Shown: one piece after another, positions 8,184-17,938 of the stretch
How the letters are laid out: every line of letters starts with the position of its first letter
Numbering within the stretch: position 1 is the first letter of the stretch
From: Vibrio albus
GTDB taxonomy: Bacteria; Pseudomonadota; Gammaproteobacteria; Enterobacterales; Vibrionaceae
Length of the DNA: 64,000 bases
Direction: 5' to 3'
Assembly: GCF_003144035.1 (NCBI RefSeq)
Contig: NZ_QFWT01000005.1
Coordinates: 248,001-312,000, forward strand
Translations under genes and position numbers: made by a program
Notes under the pieces: generated by a model
Seen by the model: only the letters and a program-made list of their open reading frames with translations
The model's database searches: none
Told to the model about the DNA's origin: nothing

Positions 8184-9815
8184 ATGTCGTTAACCCCATT
8201 TATTGAAGATTGTGGTGGCGTGGAAAATATCGCCCGTGTCCTTGTTCCCGATGAACGCTTGATTTTTGAAGTAAGAAATCCCACGCTGATACAGGGAAAT
8301 ATTGAAGGCAGCCAGTTTAACGACACTCTTTCACAAATCACCTATCGTTCTTTTCCTACTCCCGCTTCTGAAGAGTTGTTAAATCTTGGAAAGGGGATTG
8401 CAAAGTATCAACTGGCAATGGCTGAAGACTTTATCCTTCCTGTTGATTGCGACTATCGACCGTTATGGCATGTTTCTCCGCCAAAAGGTTTGCTAAACGA
8501 TCCAAACGGGTTCATCTATCACAATGGTGAATACCACCTTTTCTATCAGTGGTATCCGTTCTCTTGTGCTCACAAAGATAAACACTGGGCTCATTTAACC
8601 AGTAAAGATCTGGTTAACTGGCAATGGCAACCTATCCCCATGACGCCTTCGGACTGGTTCGACAGCCATGGTGTCTTTTCCGGTCATGCCGTCAGTAACG
8701 GGGAAGAGCTTATGTTGTTCTATACCGGAAATGTTCGTATTGATGAGCAGCGAGACCGACATACAACACAATGTGTTGCAGTTTCGAAAGACGGCATTCA
8801 GTTTGAGAAAAAAGGCCCGGTTATTTTTGATCTTCCGCCTAAGGTTACCCCTCACTGCCGAGACCCGAAAATTGTCAAACATAACGATGAATGGTTAATG
8901 TTATTAGGAGCCCAGCGCGAGGACCTGAAAGGTCGGTTGGCCATTTATAAGTCTGATGATCTGGTGAGCTGGACATTCCACAAACTTTGCGGCGATGAAA
9001 TGGGCGATTTCGGTTACATGTGGGAATGCCCGGATATGTTTGAGCTGAATGAACAACTGCTGGTTGTGGTTGGTCCGCAGGGTATTGAATCAGACAGTCA
9101 GCATCACACCATACCGCACCATAACGGGATTGCAAAAGCTGTATTGAGTGATGATGGTGATATTACCCTGTCTGAATTCCGCAATTTAGATCACGGTTTC
9201 GATTTCTACGCACCACAAACAATGCTGACAGCGGATGGACGTAGAGTGATCAGTGGTTGGATGGGGCTTCCTGACGAGGACGATCACCCGTCCGTTGACA
9301 GTGGATGGATACACCAACTGACCATGCTACGTGAAATGAAATTTGTTGACGGAAAACTGATACAAATGCCGATTGAAGAAATGACCTCTCTTCGTGGTGA
9401 GCAGCATAAGCTGAGTCTTAATAACAGTGGCGCAGATTTACAGACAAAATCGTTTGATCTGACTACAACTCTGGAGTGGGGCAGCACACTGTCTCTGTTT
9501 AAAGGTGAAGCTCACCAGCTGGACATTCGTCTGGACAGTGAATCGCGGACTCTGTTCCTTGACCGCAGTAAGACCGAGGTTAGACAAGGTGATAAAGTCC
9601 GTGAACTGGCATTGACAGACAGCGAACAGGTTGAGTTGCGAATTCTGGCTGACACGTCATCCGTAGAAATTTTTATCAACCAGGGTGAGTTTGTGATGTC
9701 CAGTCGGGTATTTACACCGAAACAGGCAACAGGCATCGTCTTAGAAGGACAAGCACAACTCGATATCTGGACACTTAATGCTGCAGATAAACCATTTGCA
9801 GACAAGATGGCTTAA
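8184..9815 (+). CDS. scrB: Sucrose-6-phosphate hydrolase, GH32
   Basis: 543 aa from the ATG at 8184. An in-frame TTG at 8145 would overlap the operator and add 13 unconserved residues. The GH32 beta-propeller signatures are intact: NDPNG with nucleophile D106, RDP with transition-state stabiliser D227, and WECPD with acid/base E281. A beta-sandwich domain follows in the last ~150 residues. The enzyme splits sucrose-6-phosphate delivered by ScrA into glucose-6-phosphate and fructose; ScrK then phosphorylates the fructose. There is an extra ~85-residue N-terminal segment before the propeller, which is usual for ScrB. A terminator follows at 9847-9880. Confidence 0.93.
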   Translation: MSLTPFIEDCGGVENIARVLVPDERLIFEVRNPTLIQGNIEGSQFNDTLSQITYRSFPTPASEELLNLGKGIAKYQLAMAEDFILPVDCDYRPLWHVSPPKGLLNDPNGFIYHNGEYHLFYQWYPFSCAHKDKHWAHLTSKDLVNWQWQPIPMTPSDWFDSHGVFSGHAVSNGEELMLFYTGNVRIDEQRDRHTTQCVAVSKDGIQFEKKGPVIFDLPPKVTPHCRDPKIVKHNDEWLMLLGAQREDLKGRLAIYKSDDLVSWTFHKLCGDEMGDFGYMWECPDMFELNEQLLVVVGPQGIESDSQHHTIPHHNGIAKAVLSDDGDITLSEFRNLDHGFDFYAPQTMLTADGRRVISGWMGLPDEDDHPSVDSGWIHQLTMLREMKFVDGKLIQMPIEEMTSLRGEQHKLSLNNSGADLQTKSFDLTTTLEWGSTLSLFKGEAHQLDIRLDSESRTLFLDRSKTEVRQGDKVRELALTDSEQVELRILADTSSVEIFINQGEFVMSSRVFTPKQATGIVLEGQAQLDIWTLNAADKPFADKMA

Positions 9816-9846
9816 CCGGCATTAAAGAACCGATAATATCATTTAA

Positions 9847-9882
9847 AACCCCATTAAGCTTTTATGGCTTAGTGGGGTTTTA
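9847..9882. terminator. Bidirectional intrinsic terminator
   Basis: AAACCCCATTAAGC pairs with GGCTTAGTGGGGTTT around a TTTTAT loop, ending in TTTT. It lies between the convergent scrB and scrK genes. Confidence 0.88.
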
Positions 9883-9942
9883 TTATATAAGCGAACTCTA
9901 TCTTTTATCCCCCTTCATTTTAGAAGAGGGAGATATATGAGT

Positions 9943-10863
9943 TTACTTAATATATTCCAGCAGAGCGGCTTCATTTGGTAATGCTGTCATCGCACCTTTT
10001 TGGGTGGTTGCCAGAGCACCACAGCCATTTGCCCAGCGAACCGCATCAGTGATGGTTTCTTTGTTATTCCAGTCATCACTTTGCGCAAGACGGGTGATCA
10101 GTCCGCCTACAAAAGCGTCACCAGCACCGGTTGTGTCGGTTGGTTTTACGGCTTTACCGGCAATAAGCTCCTGAGTACCGGCATTAATAACCAGTGCACC
10201 TTTTGCTCCCTGAGTAATAAGAACCAGAGGGTTATCGTATTGTTCGATAGCTTTAAGGCCATTTTCTAATGTATCAGTATCGGTCAGGAACAATAGTTCG
10301 TCGTCAGAGAACTTCACTACATCAGCCAGTCCAACCGCTTTTAATACAACTGATTTGATTTCAGAAGGGTCAGCCCACACTTCATCACGCAGGTTTGGGT
10401 CAAAGCTGACGCAGCCTCCGGCCGCTTTAATTTGTTCCATTGCTGCGAAAGTACTGCTACGGCTTGGCTCATTTGCCAGTGCAATAGAGCAGACATGCAG
10501 CCACTGGTTCGCCGCAAATTCAGGGATATCGGAAGTCTGAGTGAATTGATCAGCACTAGGCTTCACCATAAACGTAAAGCTACGTTCACCGGAATCATCC
10601 AGATCGACAATCACAGTAGAGGTACGTTGCTCTTCATCAAGCAGCATGTACTCCGTGTTTACATTTTCATCCGTTAGTGTCTTTTTCATAAAGCGGCCAA
10701 GAGGATCCTGACCAACACGGCCGAAAAATGCGCTGTCTCCACCTAAACGGGAAACGGCTACAGCTACGTTAGCCGGAGCGCCACCCGGACACTTCAGGTA
10801 AGTATCTTCACCTTCCGGAATTAAATCGACAACGGCATCGCCGGTAACCCAAACTCTGTTCAT
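9943..10863 (-). CDS. scrK: Fructokinase, PfkB/ribokinase family
   Basis: 306 aa cytoplasmic sugar kinase. The N-terminal substrate motif GGAPANVAVA (residues about 27-36) and the C-terminal PfkB signature TTGAGDAFVGG with catalytic base D249 are both intact. It phosphorylates the fructose released by ScrB. It is transcribed convergently to scrB from its own promoter, which carries a 14-bp perfect palindrome at 10923-10936. In many Vibrio sucrose loci the scrR repressor gene adjoins this cluster; none is present here. Confidence 0.9.
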   Translation of the reverse strand: MNRVWVTGDAVVDLIPEGEDTYLKCPGGAPANVAVAVSRLGGDSAFFGRVGQDPLGRFMKKTLTDENVNTEYMLLDEEQRTSTVIVDLDDSGERSFTFMVKPSADQFTQTSDIPEFAANQWLHVCSIALANEPSRSSTFAAMEQIKAAGGCVSFDPNLRDEVWADPSEIKSVVLKAVGLADVVKFSDDELLFLTDTDTLENGLKAIEQYDNPLVLITQGAKGALVINAGTQELIAGKAVKPTDTTGAGDAFVGGLITRLAQSDDWNNKETITDAVRWANGCGALATTQKGAMTALPNEAALLEYIK

Positions 10864-10922
10864 ATATTTAAACCTTATTTTGCCTGTTTTGCTAATAACC
10901 TTTTTTACTGCCAGGTAGTGTA

Positions 10923-10936
10923 CTAAATCGATTTAG
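10923..10936. promoter_or_regulatory. Perfect palindrome CTAAATCGATTTAG upstream of scrK
   Basis: A 14-bp perfect palindrome about 60 bp upstream of the scrK start. AAATCGATTT cores are common LacI-family and Cra-type operators. The sequence differs from the GCAAACGTT sites in front of scrA/scrB, so scrK may answer to a different regulator, or to the same one through a divergent site. Confidence 0.5.
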
Positions 10937-11312
10937 CAATGCAATAAAGAGTCCGTGAGTTTGCGGTATAGGATGCGGGTTTTTGTGATAAATGTGGTGT
11001 AAATCAGAAAATACTGAAGCCAGGTGTATGAACTCTCTGACTTGATTGGGAGGTGTAAAATATAACTTTGGAACAGGCGTAAAGAAGGGCGGCTCAACCG
11101 GATTTTTTCTTGTTTTTAAGAACGTCAAGATGCAGCAATTTAACGTTATGCAACAGGAAACAGTCATCAAGGATGTTTGCTGACACGAAACTGCCCCAAA
11201 GTTTGCTAGATAAGAAAAAACAACTGTTATGCATTTAGCAATTTTGTTCTATCTTCACTATCAGTTGCTATCTATACTTTCATTATGTTTCCACCACGTA
11301 GATTGAGTCGGA
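10937..11312. other. Intergenic region between scrK and the AraC regulator gene
   Basis: About 375 bp, AT-rich, divergent promoter region. I see no gene or conserved RNA in it. The start of the AraC gene is preceded by a GAGTCGGA ribosome binding site. Confidence 0.5.
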
Positions 11313-12140
11313 ATGCACGAACAATTTAGCTATCAAAAAAGTGCGCACACTCTAGGATTGTGTTCATTTTCGGCAAAAATGAGAGACTTTAGTTACAGTA
11401 AACATGCCCATGAAGAGTTCAGTATCGGTGTTACTTGCCGTGGTCGTCAGGACTTTTTTAGCGATGGAGCTTTTCATAAAAGTCAGGCTGGAAACGTGAT
11501 CTTTTTCAATCCAGAGCAGGTTCATGATGGGCATGCTGGAGGTGGAAAAGATATGGAATATGAAATGCTCTACATACCTGAATCGATAATGATGAGTTTG
11601 ATGCAAAGCATCGGGAGTGTATCTAAGGATCAGTCTCGGTTGAGAGAGTCATCCTTTTATGATGCGATTTTGCAACGACAGGTCATTTCATTTGCCCGCT
11701 CTATGAACTTAGAACAGCCACTTTCTGCATTAGAAGAAGAGAACCTCTTACTGGGCATTGCTCATTCAATAGTTCGTCTTGGCGGTGGCTCTATTATTGA
11801 GAAGGTGACTTATGGGCGAACAGATAAACTATTAGATCAAGCAAGGGAGTTTATTCACTTCAACTTGAATCGAAAGCTAGGCATTGAGGAGATTTCAAAC
11901 GCTGCCAATATGTCTAAATATCATTTCATTCGATTGTTTAACAAACAGTTTGGTATGACGCCACACCAGTATGTACTTAGCTATAAAATCAATCGTGCAA
12001 AACGCGAGTTAGAACTCGGTGAAAATGCAGCGAATATTGCTTTTAAGTACGGCTTTTCCGATTTGAGCCATCTTAATCGTAACTTTAAGAATGCGTTTGG
12101 CATCACGCCGACTCAATACCAAAAACAACTCTCGCTTTAG
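11313..12140 (+). CDS. AraC-family transcriptional regulator
   Basis: 275 aa. An N-terminal cupin-like ligand domain (histidines in SKHAHEEF and EQVHDGHAGG) is followed by two helix-turn-helix units in the last ~100 residues, with the AraC signature around YGFSDLSHLNRNFKNAFGITPTQY. It sits 34 bp upstream of a LysE-type exporter gene and a DUF2000 gene in the same direction and probably controls them in response to a small molecule, perhaps an amino acid. That function is inferred from the neighbours only. Confidence 0.88.
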   Translation: MHEQFSYQKSAHTLGLCSFSAKMRDFSYSKHAHEEFSIGVTCRGRQDFFSDGAFHKSQAGNVIFFNPEQVHDGHAGGGKDMEYEMLYIPESIMMSLMQSIGSVSKDQSRLRESSFYDAILQRQVISFARSMNLEQPLSALEEENLLLGIAHSIVRLGGGSIIEKVTYGRTDKLLDQAREFIHFNLNRKLGIEEISNAANMSKYHFIRLFNKQFGMTPHQYVLSYKINRAKRELELGENAANIAFKYGFSDLSHLNRNFKNAFGITPTQYQKQLSL

Positions 12141-12174
12141 CCTCAACTAAAGCATCTACCAATAGATAAACACT

Positions 12175-12771
12175 ATGCTGGACATAATTATTTATGCTCT
12201 AGGGGTCATGTACACCCCTGGACCAGTCAATGCTATCTGCTTAAACAGTGGCATGCAGAAACAAAATTCAATTTTAGGTTTTAGTCTCGGAGTCTCAATC
12301 GCCATGTTTGCATTATTCAGCGCTGTTTCGCTTATTGGTGAGACATTAATGAATGACGCTTTCTTGCAATGGACAGCAACACTGGGAGCTATCTACATTC
12401 TTTGGTTGGCATACAAAATATTCGTAAGCCAAGTGGGTCAGGTTGAATTGAAGCCAAGCCAAAGTATGAATCTCAGAGACGGTTTGATGATTCAGCTTGT
12501 TAATCCGAAAGGCATTACGGTCGCATTGCCTATTGCAACGGTTCACTTTCCATCAGCAGGTATCACGGGCGAGTACATATTTGTATGGTGCGCTATTTTG
12601 GCTCTACTTGCGTTTGGAGCTCCTACTGCTTACTACATCGCCGGGTGTCTAATCGGCAAAAAGATAAACGAAACTAGCTGTTTGGTCGTAATGAATAAGC
12701 TAATGGCAGTATTGTTACTGTTTGTTGGCTTAAAGATGGGTGTACCACCTGTCGTTGATTTAGTGTTCTGA
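12175..12771 (+). CDS. LysE/RhtB-family exporter
   Basis: 198 aa integral membrane protein with five to six hydrophobic segments. The family start motif YTPGPVNAICLNSGMQ falls at residues about 13-28, and a central NPKGITVALP loop is typical of LysE/RhtB amino acid exporters. The substrate is unknown. It lies 34 bp downstream of the AraC gene and 15 bp upstream of the DUF2000 gene, so a three-gene operon is likely. Confidence 0.85.
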   Translation: MLDIIIYALGVMYTPGPVNAICLNSGMQKQNSILGFSLGVSIAMFALFSAVSLIGETLMNDAFLQWTATLGAIYILWLAYKIFVSQVGQVELKPSQSMNLRDGLMIQLVNPKGITVALPIATVHFPSAGITGEYIFVWCAILALLAFGAPTAYYIAGCLIGKKINETSCLVVMNKLMAVLLLFVGLKMGVPPVVDLVF

Positions 12772-12786
12772 TTAATAAGAGGTTAT

Positions 12787-13197
12787 ATGCAATTCGATTC
12801 TAAGTTTGTCATTGTTATAGCAGAGGATTTACCAGTATGGCAGAAATTGAATGTTGTAAGTTTTTTGTCTGGTGGCATTACTTCAACATCAGCGGTTAAG
12901 ACTGGTGAACGATATGTAGATGGGAGTGACAACACCTATCTACCGCTTTGTATTCAACCAACAATTGTACTTAAAGTAAAGAGAAGTAAACTGCCTACTT
13001 TTATCCAACGTGCTAATCGTGCAAATATTGAAACCGCAATATTCATCGAAGATATGTTTGCAACAGGTCATGATGAAGCTAATCGAAGCACCGTTCGATA
13101 CTATGATACGGAAAGCTTACCCTTAGTCGGGATTGCTATGTGTGCAGAGAAAAAATTTGTGGATAAAGTTGTCAAAGGTGCGAAGCTTCACGATTAG
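12787..13197 (+). CDS. DUF2000-family protein
   Basis: 136 aa cytoplasmic protein beginning FDSKFVIVIAEDLPVWQKLNVVSFLSGG, which I recognise as a DUF2000-type domain. The fold is expected to be related to peptidyl-tRNA hydrolase 2-like proteins. The biochemical role is unknown. The gene often accompanies LysE-type exporters and AraC regulators, as here. RBS AAGAGG lies 6 nt before the ATG. Confidence 0.75.
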   Translation: MQFDSKFVIVIAEDLPVWQKLNVVSFLSGGITSTSAVKTGERYVDGSDNTYLPLCIQPTIVLKVKRSKLPTFIQRANRANIETAIFIEDMFATGHDEANRSTVRYYDTESLPLVGIAMCAEKKFVDKVVKGAKLHD

Positions 13198-13421
13198 GGT
13201 TGAAGTAGGTTATACCTGTACGAGCCAGAGAAAAGTTTAGCTCATTTATGTTCAGCTTCGTTCTACGAAGCCACCCACCAAAATAGAAATGTCACGGATG
13301 CTGAATATGAAATAAGTTTAGTGCGATGAGTAGCAGCTCAATTGAGATCGTGATAATGACTACCGGTGTAATCGCCTGCCTCAGATGAGCAATGAATAAG
13401 AACTAAACCTTATTGGTTAAC

Positions 13422-13458
13422 GAAAAATGCCGACCTATTCAGTGTCGGCATTTTTTAT
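13422..13458. terminator. Bidirectional intrinsic terminator
   Basis: AAAAATGCCGAC pairs with GTCGGCATTTTT (13422-13433 with 13443-13454), with T-rich sequence on both sides. It separates the DUF2000 gene and the next, convergent gene. The rest of 13198-13421 holds nothing I recognise. Confidence 0.88.
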
Positions 13459-13477
13459 ATATCAAAAGTTGTATGGA

Positions 13478-13912
13478 TCAAAATTTGTACGTTACGCCAA
13501 TCGCAGCGCCTAAATCCAGCTCTACATCATCAATCAATACCAGCTCCGGATGTAACTGACCATAGAATTTCACGCGATTATGGTAAGTCCAGTCAAGACC
13601 AACCGGAACCCGCACACCAAAATCATCATGCTTGTTATCCCAGTTTTTCCAAATCCCACCACCGATATACCAATTGGCAGGAAAATCCGTATTATCAAAA
13701 CGGCCTCGTTTAGCAAAGTAGTCAAACGCTACGCCGTCGTTACCTAAAACTAAGCGGTAATCTTGATTTAGTTCCAGTATCGCACTTAGTCCCTGATCAA
13801 ACCCAAGTCCGACTGCCACCTGATCCTGAGAGTAACTAGTGGATTCATTTTGTGCAGCCTGTCCGGTTGTCGCCACGAGTAAACCCGTTAATAACCATAT
13901 TGTTTTGTTCAT
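13478..13912 (-). CDS. Exported beta-rich protein of unknown function, 144 aa
   Basis: Start chosen at the ATG at 13912, which has AGGAG just upstream; an in-frame start at 13936 is less good. The signal peptide is MNKTIWLLTGLLVATTGQA. The mature part alternates polar and hydrophobic residues and ends in YKF, the terminal-aromatic pattern of outer membrane beta-barrels. The length would allow about eight short strands. No family recognised. Single gene. Confidence 0.65.
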   Translation of the reverse strand: MNKTIWLLTGLLVATTGQAAQNESTSYSQDQVAVGLGFDQGLSAILELNQDYRLVLGNDGVAFDYFAKRGRFDNTDFPANWYIGGGIWKNWDNKHDDFGVRVPVGLDWTYHNRVKFYGQLHPELVLIDDVELDLGAAIGVTYKF

Positions 13913-14180
13913 AAGTTCTCCTGGAAGTTTATACACCTACAATATCGCCTACCTGATGATTCGGTGTCAGGTATCGGTAAAAATATGTTAAGAACAGCAT
14001 AATTTTAAACCGAATATTCCCTAAAATGAGGATCAGGGGAGGCGTCAGGTTGGACTAAAAGGTGATGAAACAGAGGAAGGGGGAACAGAGAATAGGTACT
14101 TAGGTGAAATTTGGAAATAGAAGCCTGACGATATCAGGCTTCAAAGTTCAATCAAACGCCTATAAATATCGAATAATGAG

Positions 14181-14555
14181 TTAACTTCCTGGTCCGTAGG
14201 CAACAGAGATTGTGTCGTCCTCAAGCTTCATACCTGATACAGAAATTCGTGAAATATACCAATCTGTTTCGTCAGAACGACAGAAAAACCTCAACTGTAT
14301 ATCATCGCTACCATCACTGGCAGCATTTGAATCGCATAAGCCACCATTGATAGTTGTTCGAAATGGCACCATAGAGGGTCCATTTATCTCAAGACTATCA
14401 ATCGTTGACTGTAAGTTGTCGATTGAGCTTTGAAGCGTGTCTACTGAATCTTGAAGTGATTCTACTTTATCTAATAATGCGGGGGCAGCCGAAAGCTGAA
14501 ATGAAGCAATGAGCCCAACACCAAAAAGATAGGATGCAAAAGGAAACCTTATCAT
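14181..14555 (-). CDS. Small exported protein with coiled-coil segment
   Basis: 124 aa. It has a signal peptide (cleavage after SFQLSAA), then a heptad-repeat coiled coil built from copies of the pattern LQxSxDxLQSxID (residues about 28-55). A small C-terminal domain has two cysteines (GLCDSN and RFFCRSD) that may pair. GGAG precedes the ATG. No family recognised. It ends abruptly in YGPGS, so it could be a shortened member of a longer family. Confidence 0.55.
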   Translation of the reverse strand: MIRFPFASYLFGVGLIASFQLSAAPALLDKVESLQDSVDTLQSSIDNLQSTIDSLEINGPSMVPFRTTINGGLCDSNAASDGSDDIQLRFFCRSDETDWYISRISVSGMKLEDDTISVAYGPGS

Positions 14556-14839
14556 GACTTTTTCTCCAGTTGTAATCTTTACTAGAGGATAATTTGTGAC
14601 TATCCATCACCCATTAACTCTAGAGCGAGAATATTAATACGAATGAATATCAATATTCCTATTGTCTTGAAGGTAGACCAGCTTAAAGGGTCAGTACAGC
14701 ACCTCACACTCTTAAAAGTAAGACAATTATCAATTAGGAAAAGAGAAATGAATGGAAAACCGTTGAGGAGATTTGTCAAAGCAGGCTCTTACCAAACAAG
14801 GAGCCACCCAATCCATAGGAAAAGGTAGCTCGACAGGGA
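14556..14839. other. Intergenic region
   Basis: A short open frame at 14643-14828 on the plus strand has no ribosome binding site and no recognisable product. I see no convincing gene or RNA here. Confidence 0.5.
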
Positions 14840-15361
14840 TTACCACATTAAATCATCAGGAACAACGAAATCTGCGTAAGGATCATCTTCATCGACAGTG
14901 TCTAACTCAGGTTCTTTCTGAGCGATAATGATGCTCTCGTCTCTCTGAGAAATTTTGTTTGCAACGCTGCTTGGAATAACGGCATAGCCATCTTCATAAC
15001 GAGCAACGGCCAGAATCCCCTTTAGAAGTTGTTCCCGAACAGGGGTTTCTACATAAAGGGATTTAATAATTGTGCCGTCAGTAAAGTTGTACTTAATGTC
15101 ACTATCACCTAAATCAATCTTGTTCATCTCAATGAGTTGTTTGATTTGGGACTGAATTTCTTTACTCAGACGCTGTTCATTATTTAGTTCACTTAGCTCT
15201 TTGTCCCGCTCTTGCTGCAGACGCTTTTTCTCCTCAACCGCGGCCTTAACTTCACGGGCCTGAACTCGCGATTTTTTGGAGCCTTTTTTGGCTTTTTTCA
15301 GTTTTTTCTCATTGACTATGCCAGCTTTTAGCATTTGTTCTTGTAATGTCAGTTTTGCCAT
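14840..15361 (-). CDS. DUF2058 (YaiL-type) protein
   Basis: 173 aa. The highly charged, lysine-rich N-terminus (MAKLTLQEQMLKAGIV, then KKLKKAKKGSKKSR) and long helical segment are characteristic of DUF2058/YaiL, a proteobacterial family described as nucleoprotein or polynucleotide-associated. The C-terminal domain contains the conserved IVKYNF-like core (KYNFTDGTIIKSLYV). Cytoplasmic, precise role unknown. Single gene, transcribed away from zwf. Confidence 0.85.
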   Translation of the reverse strand: MAKLTLQEQMLKAGIVNEKKLKKAKKGSKKSRVQAREVKAAVEEKKRLQQERDKELSELNNEQRLSKEIQSQIKQLIEMNKIDLGDSDIKYNFTDGTIIKSLYVETPVREQLLKGILAVARYEDGYAVIPSSVANKISQRDESIIIAQKEPELDTVDEDDPYADFVVPDDLMW

Positions 15362-15668
15362 AATGCTCTCTGTTTACCTAATGTTTTGGGCATTCTACTG
15401 AGTCGTACCGATCAAATAAAGCCGGTTGTGACCGGGTAGTTCGGAAAAACCTATCACAGCGATAGGTAAACCCATCTTTTAAAAACGCAACAAGTCTCCT
15501 ATCTTTGGCTATCCAGTTGTTTGTTCTTTATAAGAAATAAAAAGAATAAAGAATAGGTTGAGGAATGTTACCGGTAAACCTATAGTAAATGAAGTCGTTA
15601 ACTTAAGGGCTCTATTTTTATGATAGAGATTGGCAAACAAAAGCAGTATTAACTGCGATGAGAACGCT
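15362..15668. promoter_or_regulatory. Divergent promoter region of DUF2058 gene and zwf, with inverted repeat
   Basis: Contains ACCTATC (15449-15455) and its inverse GATAGGT (15461-15467) around a 5-nt spacer, a possible operator or hairpin. I found no match to a regulator that I could name. Confidence 0.4.
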
Positions 15669-17207
15669 ATGGTTAATGTGAAAAAAAGGGACAATGAGGA
15701 ACCATCGCCATTGATCCCGGAAAATAATACAATCGTCATATTTGGCGCTTCCGGTGATTTAACGCACAGAAAATTAATTCCTGCGTTTTATCACCTTTAC
15801 GTGAATGATCTCCTACCTCAGGATTTTGCTATCCTGGGGGCCAGCCGTACCGAATTTACCGATCAGGCATTTCGTGACAAGATGAAACAGGCGCTATTGG
15901 CAAATTCAGAAACCGATGAGGCCAGGCTAAGCGGTTTTTGTGATCACCTTTATTACCAACCCCTGAACACATCCGATAAAACGGAATACGGAGTGCTTAA
16001 AGAGCGGCTTGCTGAGGTGCATGAAAAGCATGCCACAGACGGAAATACCGTGTATTACCTGTCAACGCCGCCCAGCCTCTACGGTGTGATACCTGAATGT
16101 CTTGCAGCTCATGGTCTGAATGAAGAGCATGACGGATGGAAAAACCTGATTGTAGAAAAACCATTTGGTTATGACCTTGAATCCGCCGTTGAACTGGATG
16201 ATAAAATTCATACCTGCTTTAAAGAGCACCAGATTTACCGTATTGATCATTATCTGGGTAAGGAAACCGTTCAGAATCTCTTGGTATTCCGCTTCTCTAA
16301 TGCTTTGTTTGAACCATTGTGGAACCGTAATTTCATCGACCATGTAGAGATCACTTCTGCGGAGTTCTTAGGGGTCGAGGAGCGTGGAGGGTATTACGAT
16401 ACCGCCGGAGCCATGCGGGACATGTTCCAGAATCACCTGCTACAGGTGTTATCAATGGTGGCGATGGAGCCGCCTTCTACGATTAATGCGGATTCCATGC
16501 GTGATGAAACTGTCAAAGTGATGCAGAGTTTCCGCCCGCTCTCAGAAGATGATCTTAAAAAGAACCTGATCCTTGGGCAGTACACGGCGTCAGACGTCCG
16601 TGGACAGCACCTTCCCGGCTACCGTGAAGAACATGGTGTTGCTGAAGATTCCAGAACCGAGACTTATGTCGGGTTGAAAATGTTTATCGATAACTGGCGC
16701 TGGAATGGGGTGCCTTTTTATGTGCGTACCGGTAAACGTCTGCCGACCCGGGTAACGGAAGTGGTTATTCATTTTAAAGAAACCCCTCACCCTATCTTTA
16801 GTGCTAATTCGCCTGAAAATAAGCTAATTATCCGTATTCAGCCGGACGAAGGCATTCTGATGAGTTTCGGCCTGAAGAAGCCGGGGGCTGGATTTGAGAC
16901 GAAGCAAGTGTCAATGGACTTCCACTATGATGACCTTGGAGAGGCCAATATGCTGACAGCCTATGAACGCTTGTTGCTGGATTGTATGAAAGGGGACGCT
17001 ACGCTGTTTACCCGTAGTGATGCCGTACAGACCTGCTGGAAATTTGTCCAGCCAATACTGGATTTTAAAGATAACAGTGAACACCTGTTTGGATACGCGT
17101 CGGGTACATGGGGGCCAAAAGAAGCGGATGAGCTTTTGCAAAATGATGGCCGTGACTGGCGTTTTCCATGTAAGAACCTGACTGATACTGATTATTGTGA
17201 GTTGTAA
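15669..17207 (+). CDS. zwf: Glucose-6-phosphate 1-dehydrogenase
   Basis: 512 aa from the ATG at 15669; the frame is open further upstream to a TTG at 15630, but those residues are not typical. The N-terminal NADP-binding motif is [10 protein letters not shown]. The active-site signature RIDHYLGKE carries catalytic H194. The enzyme makes 6-phosphogluconolactone and NADPH, the first step of the oxidative pentose phosphate pathway. Its stop codon overlaps the pgl start (TAATG), indicating coupled translation with pgl and then gnd. Confidence 0.96.
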   Translation: MVNVKKRDNEEPSPLIPENNTIVIFGASGDLTHRKLIPAFYHLYVNDLLPQDFAILGASRTEFTDQAFRDKMKQALLANSETDEARLSGFCDHLYYQPLNTSDKTEYGVLKERLAEVHEKHATDGNTVYYLSTPPSLYGVIPECLAAHGLNEEHDGWKNLIVEKPFGYDLESAVELDDKIHTCFKEHQIYRIDHYLGKETVQNLLVFRFSNALFEPLWNRNFIDHVEITSAEFLGVEERGGYYDTAGAMRDMFQNHLLQVLSMVAMEPPSTINADSMRDETVKVMQSFRPLSEDDLKKNLILGQYTASDVRGQHLPGYREEHGVAEDSRTETYVGLKMFIDNWRWNGVPFYVRTGKRLPTRVTEVVIHFKETPHPIFSANSPENKLIIRIQPDEGILMSFGLKKPGAGFETKQVSMDFHYDDLGEANMLTAYERLLLDCMKGDATLFTRSDAVQTCWKFVQPILDFKDNSEHLFGYASGTWGPKEADELLQNDGRDWRFPCKNLTDTDYCEL

Positions 17208-17926
17208 TGACGATGGATTATAAATTATTTGAAACCCCTGAAGCGGTTGTAACTTCTCTGGCAGAGACCATGTTGGCGATGAGTAAAGAAGGCCGTCCGG
17301 TCCATATTTCTTTATCGGGTGGCAGCACACCTAAACTGCTGTTCAAGACCCTTGCTCAGGCTCCGTACGCTGACACGATCCAGTGGCAGAATCTGCATTT
17401 CTGGTGGGGGGATGAACGTTGCGTTGCACCAACGGATCCTGAAAGTAACTACGGAGAGGCGAATACTCTGCTTTTCAGTAAAGTAAACCTGCCTGAGGAT
17501 AATATTCATCGCATTCGCGGTGAGGAAGATCCGGAAAAAGAAGTGATTCGTTTCGGTAATGAAATGGATGCCGTGATTCCACATAAAGGTATGTTACCGG
17601 CATTTGACTGGATCCTGCTGGGTATGGGTGGTGACGGCCATACGGCGTCACTGTTCCCGCATAAAACCGATTTTAAAGATGAAAATCTGACAGTGATTGC
17701 GTCACATCCGGAAAGCGGCCAACTGCGCATTTCTAAAACCGCGCGACTTCTGGCCAATGCTGACCGTATCACCTATTTGGTGTTGGGCGAGGGCAAAGCA
17801 GAAGTATTGAAAGAAATTCATGACACTCCAGAAGAAGAACTACCGTATCCGGCAGCAAAAGTAAAATCTGTACGAGGCACAACAGAGTGGTATCTGGACT
17901 CAGCAGCCGCAAAATTGCTGGCATAA
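17207..17926 (+). CDS. pgl: 6-phosphogluconolactonase (DevB/Pgl type)
   Basis: 239 aa glucosamine-6-phosphate isomerase-like fold. Signatures are SLSGGSTPK near the N-terminus, WGDERCV in the middle and LGMGGDGHTASLFP with the conserved histidine. It hydrolyses the lactone made by Zwf to 6-phosphogluconate for Gnd. The start overlaps the zwf stop by one base. The pathway order zwf-pgl-gnd is preserved. Confidence 0.95.
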   Translation: MTMDYKLFETPEAVVTSLAETMLAMSKEGRPVHISLSGGSTPKLLFKTLAQAPYADTIQWQNLHFWWGDERCVAPTDPESNYGEANTLLFSKVNLPEDNIHRIRGEEDPEKEVIRFGNEMDAVIPHKGMLPAFDWILLGMGGDGHTASLFPHKTDFKDENLTVIASHPESGQLRISKTARLLANADRITYLVLGEGKAEVLKEIHDTPEEELPYPAAKVKSVRGTTEWYLDSAAAKLLA

Positions 17927-17938
17927 GGGGAACGAGAA

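Noticed and set aside
14643..14828. 61-codon plus-strand frame in the gap before the DUF2058 gene
   Set aside because: No ribosome binding site, no recognisable domain, unlike the codon use of its neighbours.
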